Shown here one piece after another: positions 60,599-64,000 of a stretch of 64,000 nucleotides of DNA. The translations under genes were made by a program, and so were the position numbers. The notes under the pieces are model-generated. The model ran no database searches. It saw only the letters and a program-made list of their open reading frames with translations, and was not told the origin of the DNA. The DNA comes from Chersky-840 sp963810195 (lineage in GTDB: Bacteria; Actinomycetota; Acidimicrobiia; Acidimicrobiales; UBA8190): the NCBI GenBank assembly GCA_963810195.1, contig CAWEMO010000009.1:115073-179072 (forward strand). Reading direction: 5' to 3'. Positions within the stretch are counted from its first letter, which is position 1; each line of letters begins with the position of its first letter.

Positions 60599-61843
60599 TC
60601 AACGCCCGACCGCACGCGCTATGGCTTCATGAACCACTGTGTTTTCCTCGGCCAGGGTTGGCACCCAAGCTTCTGGCCAAGCGCTAGTCTGTACTATGAC
60701 GACGTGCCTTGCCGGGTTCACATAGATGGATTGTCCAAAAATGCCCAACGCCTCGAAAGCGCCATCATTGCCGCCGGGAACCCACCACTGATAGGCGTAG
60801 CCGAAGCCGGGTTCGTCGGTGTGTTTCAAGAAATCGGCCTCCGGTGTAGTCGAGTCGTGAACCCACGACGCCGGCACGACGCGATTGCCACCCAACTCAC
60901 CGCCGTTCATCATCATGAGACCCACGCGGGCGTAATCTCGAACCGTGGCATTGAAACACGCGAAGGCACAAATGTTGGCCTGCTTCTTGCCCCGGTGGAA
61001 AAAGGCGTCGCTCTGCGCACCGATCTTCTTCCACAGCTTTTCTTCGGTGTACTGGTTGAGGGGTTTACCAGTGACCTGTTCCAGCAGAAGTCCGAGCACC
61101 TGGGTATTAACGCTCTGATACTGGAACTGCGTGCCGGGCTTCGTGTTGGTCGGTTTCATCGTGGCGACGTATTGCCGGAATGAAGGATTCCCGCTAACTG
61201 ACGCTCCCCCCAGCTTTGCGGCTCCGGAATTGGGGTCCCTGTAATCTTCGTTGTAATCGACGGCGGTTGCCATTTCGAGAACCTGCCAAACGGTGACGTC
61301 GCGATAGCCGCTGGCCGATAGATAAGGAAGATATTCAGGGACCGCATCGTCTATGCTCTTGATCTTGCCATCGGCCACAGCCGCGCCGACTAAGATCGAG
61401 ACGATGGACTTGCTGACTGACATAGAAACGAATCTTGAGTTCTCATCGGCTCCGTGAAAGTACTTTTCAAAGACGATCTGATCGTCGTGCAAGACCAAAA
61501 TACCTGTGACGAAGTTTCTCTGCAGATAGTCGTCAAGCGAATACTCGTTGCCATGGAAGGTGTACCGGATGGAGAAATCTCCACGAGGTTCCGACAATGG
61601 GTAAACCCGGCTTGCCCTTCGGACCCAATCGCTGCGGAAACCGAGTTCGTCCATGTGGTGGAAGTAATAGAAGCTCTGCGGCTGGTACCTGTAACTATTC
61701 TTGTCCAGCAGAAGGTCGGTAGGATTCATCCGGTTGACGTCGATTTTCTGCGGAGACCGCGCCATGGCGACAGCCTGCAAGCCAAGGACTGTGGCCAGTA
61801 CGAATCTCGTTACCTTGCCCCACATCGTTCTTTTCGGTTTCAT
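60599..61843 (-). CDS. Exported beta-lactamase-family serine hydrolase (6-aminohexanoate-dimer hydrolase-like)
   Basis: 414 residues from ATG 61843 with AAAGGTG upstream. The signal peptide ends near AVAMA. The SxxK motif is SVSK in FVSMSVSKSIVSILVG, and the Tyr is in FQYQSVNTQVLGLLL, the NylB pattern, followed by YVWWVPGG-like YQWWVPGGND. Class C beta-lactamase/EstB relatives include esterases and amide hydrolases. It shares the orientation and composition of the downstream esterase. Substrate unknown. Confidence 0.85.
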   Translation of the reverse strand: MKPKRTMWGKVTRFVLATVLGLQAVAMARSPQKIDVNRMNPTDLLLDKNSYRYQPQSFYYFHHMDELGFRSDWVRRASRVYPLSEPRGDFSIRYTFHGNEYSLDDYLQRNFVTGILVLHDDQIVFEKYFHGADENSRFVSMSVSKSIVSILVGAAVADGKIKSIDDAVPEYLPYLSASGYRDVTVWQVLEMATAVDYNEDYRDPNSGAAKLGGASVSGNPSFRQYVATMKPTNTKPGTQFQYQSVNTQVLGLLLEQVTGKPLNQYTEEKLWKKIGAQSDAFFHRGKKQANICAFACFNATVRDYARVGLMMMNGGELGGNRVVPASWVHDSTTPEADFLKHTDEPGFGYAYQWWVPGGNDGAFEALGIFGQSIYVNPARHVVIVQTSAWPEAWVPTLAEENTVVHEAIARAVGR

Positions 61844-62074
61844 TCAGAATCACCTTTGGACCTCGACAACGGCATCAGTGTCGTGTTGAACGATCGCCGA
61901 TTCATTATCCCCCCTTGCGAGCGCGCAGCCTCTGATTCCCCGCGGCAGACAAAACGGCCCGACTTTCGCGCGGCTCAGCCGATCTCGCGCCAGTCTTCCT
62001 TAGAAACGGATCTGCCGGCGTCCACATCGGTGCCCTGTATCGCTGGAACTACTCCAAAATTACCCTGAAATATC

Positions 62075-63808
62075 TCATTTCAAGTCATCGCAGGTGAAGA
62101 TCGGCTGCGCGCCACGTCCGCAAGTACTCTTAAGAATAGTGTGGAGCTCCGAATCCGGATCGTTCACTACCTTGCTCGTTACATTGAAGATCATGGTGGC
62201 GCGAGTCTTGGTCTCGTAAGGCGGCCAGTGAGGCAGCCCCTTGGCATCCGGGCTGCCCGTGTGCGCAAAAGCGATCCACGCCGAACTCATGGCATCCGCA
62301 ACTTTCTGCGCCTCCATGTCGCCGGCGCCGATCAACGAATCGGACTTCGCGACGTTGTCGAACACCATGGGCAGATCGAGTGAGTGCGGTGAGCGCAACC
62401 GGCCGCCCTCGATGGGAGTCTCCCACTCCAGGCGAAATAGAAATGCCGGCGCTCTGCCTTGCTCGCTCTTGCGCTCGGCCAGCGCCATCGAGGCCAGCCC
62501 TATGCTCCGCTCGGTGGCGATCCGAAAATACAGATCGCTGGCGGACGCCTGCGGATACTCGCGGCGGCACAGCGCCAGGACCTTCTCGGTGTAGCCGCCA
62601 AGGATGGGCGTTAGCGCCTGCGGTAGCGTCGTCCAGTCCAGCGAAAAGGCGTTCGGCGCTGGAAGCAGGGCCGTACTCTGGCCCCTGTCATAGCTGAGGA
62701 GGACAATCGTCGCCTCAGTCTTCGTATAGCCGACGATGATCGGCACGTTCGCGGACACCGTTGGCGCGTCCGGCGTGAACGAATCTCGGGGTAGAACGCG
62801 TCCGTCCACGACGGGCTCGAATCCCCCGGGCATCCCTTGAGTCACAGCCTGCACGGCATCGAGCAGCTTTCGCACCGGAAGCTTCTGGAGCTCTTCGACC
62901 TGATCGGGCTGGAGCTGCAAGGCCGCCATGAAATCTTTGGCCGTTTTCGTTGCTGTCTCGCGCGTCATGCCGCGAAGGCCTAGACAGCTTTGTATGGCGG
63001 CTCGGTGGAATAATCCTTTCGCCGCCGGCATCGATAATGTTACCGAAACCTTTCCACCGCCGCCGGATTCGCCAAAGATCATGACGTTGTTCGGGTCACC
63101 GCCAAATTCGGTGATGTTGTCGCGTACCCATTTGAGAGCCAGGACGAGGTCGAGCTGGCCCACGTTTCCTGAGTCGGCGAATTTTTCTCCACCCAACTCG
63201 GCGAGGTATAGATAACCAAAGGCGTTCAGGCGGTGATTGAGAGTTACCAGGACAACGTCGCCTCTCTGGCAGAGCCGCGCGCCATCATAGACCGTATCGG
63301 AGCCGCTGCCAGAGGTGAAGCCGCCCCCGTGAAACCAGACCATGACGGGCCGCTGGCGCCCGTCGCGCAACGCGGGCGTCCAGACGTTCAAGACTAAGCA
63401 ATCTTCGCTCTCTCCAGTTTGTCGGGCCCAAGACCGCCACGCAGGCGATGACGGCGCGGACACTTGCGGGCACCGATCGCCAAACCGCAAAGCGTCGCGC
63501 ACGCCCGTCCATGGCGCAGGCGGCACAGGCGGCATAAATCGCAGGGCGCCGGTTGGCGGCGCGCCGTAGGGAACGCCTTTGAACACAATGATCCCTTCTT
63601 CGACCGCCCCGCGAACCATTCCTGCCTTGGTCGTGGCGAGGGGCGAATTGCTTTCCGCAGCCACAAAGGATGTGCGGCGCGACAAGGAACGGGCGGCAAG
63701 CGCACCGCCTGCCAGCACTGAAGCTCGCAGGAAGGATCGCCGGTCTCCGGTCAATACTGCGTCAGGTCCTCTCCTGTCGCTGTCCTTCATTTTCATGGCG
63801 TTCTCCAT
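62075..63808 (-). CDS. Type-B carboxylesterase, Tat-exported
   Basis: 577 residues from ATG 63808 with AGGGGAGG upstream. Twin-arginine signal DRRSFLRASVLAGGALAARS. Esterase motifs: FKGVPYGAPPTGALRF, oxyanion VWFHGGGF, nucleophile FGESGGGG, and His in SPHSLDLPMVF; a Glu follows in the usual region. It ends at 62075. The family hydrolyses carboxylic esters, including lipids and xenobiotics. Composition is the foreign type. Confidence 0.9.
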   Translation of the reverse strand: MENAMKMKDSDRRGPDAVLTGDRRSFLRASVLAGGALAARSLSRRTSFVAAESNSPLATTKAGMVRGAVEEGIIVFKGVPYGAPPTGALRFMPPVPPAPWTGVRDALRFGDRCPQVSAPSSPAWRSWARQTGESEDCLVLNVWTPALRDGRQRPVMVWFHGGGFTSGSGSDTVYDGARLCQRGDVVLVTLNHRLNAFGYLYLAELGGEKFADSGNVGQLDLVLALKWVRDNITEFGGDPNNVMIFGESGGGGKVSVTLSMPAAKGLFHRAAIQSCLGLRGMTRETATKTAKDFMAALQLQPDQVEELQKLPVRKLLDAVQAVTQGMPGGFEPVVDGRVLPRDSFTPDAPTVSANVPIIVGYTKTEATIVLLSYDRGQSTALLPAPNAFSLDWTTLPQALTPILGGYTEKVLALCRREYPQASASDLYFRIATERSIGLASMALAERKSEQGRAPAFLFRLEWETPIEGGRLRSPHSLDLPMVFDNVAKSDSLIGAGDMEAQKVADAMSSAWIAFAHTGSPDAKGLPHWPPYETKTRATMIFNVTSKVVNDPDSELHTILKSTCGRGAQPIFTCDDLK

Positions 63809-64000
63809 GTGCTTTCCTCCCCTTTGCAGCTTCAGCTTTTACGCTTGGAGGCCCGGCCCCGCGGCATGCAGCAGGACTTCCTGCTTGGTCCGCCATATCG
63901 AAGCTTGTAACGCTCATAGCTTGTTGTCCTCCCGCGTTCTCGTCTTCTCACGCGCCAAGTTGTCAAGGCACCTGCGCTCGTTCGGCTTCCTGAACGATAG
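63809..64000. other. Upstream region of the esterase gene
   Basis: On the minus strand a TTGACA occurs about 150 bp before the start codon, without a good -10 box. A short frame beginning ATGAGC after GGGAGG runs into the esterase start and could be a leader peptide, but I cannot support it further. Confidence 0.35.

Larger units (their letters stand above)
60440..64000. other. Lower-GC block, foreign or chimeric
   Basis: GC falls from about 70% to about 55-58% just after the GNAT gene, codon use becomes far less GC-biased, and the gene types (exported NylB-like hydrolase, Tat esterase) differ from the rest. No transposase, integrase or tRNA marks an insertion boundary. Confidence 0.7.

Overview
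The window is about 70% GC over its first 60 kb. It has dense gene packing, many GTG starts, ATGA/GTGA stop-start overlaps, TetR/MarR/ArsR regulators, several acyl-CoA synthetases and a tight-adherence (tad) pilus locus with no outer-membrane secretin. This fits a monoderm high-GC actinobacterium. Acidimicrobiia or a relative is my best guess, but it is inferred from gene style and not from a marker gene. No rRNA, tRNA, CRISPR array or insertion sequence was recognised.

Layout. 1-6.9 kb: end of a BrkB/YihY membrane protein, a TetR-controlled efflux pump, an alpha/beta hydrolase, a hemerythrin-like protein and a membrane diguanylate cyclase. 6.9-12.2 kb (minus strand): a translationally coupled trio of phosphonate monoester hydrolase, PhnZ-like HD oxygenase and PhnY*/TmpA-like PhyH dioxygenase, downstream of a PrsW-like protease and a fatty-acid/sterol hydroxylase. 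12.3-14.2 kb: cytochrome P450 with a coupled TetR regulator and a clear operator. 14.4-17 kb: two membrane proteins, the first broken by two frameshifts. 17-35.6 kb: the tad pilus region. Leftward genes are cpaB, tadE-like, tadG-like, tadE-like; rightward genes are cpaB, cpaE/tadZ, tadA, tadB, tadC. They are followed by a glycosyltransferase-like membrane protein, a NarL-type two-component system, a beta-propeller lipoprotein, two tandem Flp pilins and a second glycosyltransferase-like protein. The two divergent operons start from a 934-bp near-perfect inverted duplication that carries promoter, ribosome site and most of cpaB. Its 858-bp loop holds a limonene-epoxide-hydrolase-like gene and an SRPBCC gene remnant. 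35.8-38.9 kb: secreted peptidase-like lipoprotein, Fpg/Nei DNA glycosylase and small proteins. 38.9-49.7 kb: lipid, steroid or xenobiotic catabolism (two acyl-CoA synthetases, enoyl-CoA hydratase, FAD monooxygenase plus epoxide hydrolase, thioesterase, aldo/keto reductase) with an ArsR-SRPBCC operon. 49.7-60.4 kb: DUF2252, YceI, a GGDEF-EAL protein, MBL hydrolase, DedA, ParA with a zinc-ribbon protein, a MarR-MFS pair and a GNAT. 60.4-64 kb: a clearly lower-GC block with a NylB-like serine hydrolase and a Tat-exported type-B carboxylesterase. It looks foreign, either by transfer or as a chimeric join.

At least eight single-base frameshifts break otherwise intact genes. All those between 15 and 28 kb read as one-base insertions, and the two between 43 and 49 kb read as one-base deletions in G runs. 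This points to sequencing or assembly errors more than to gene decay. The most interesting biology is the phosphonate-ester-to-phosphate operon and the inverted cpaB duplication at the heart of the pilus locus.
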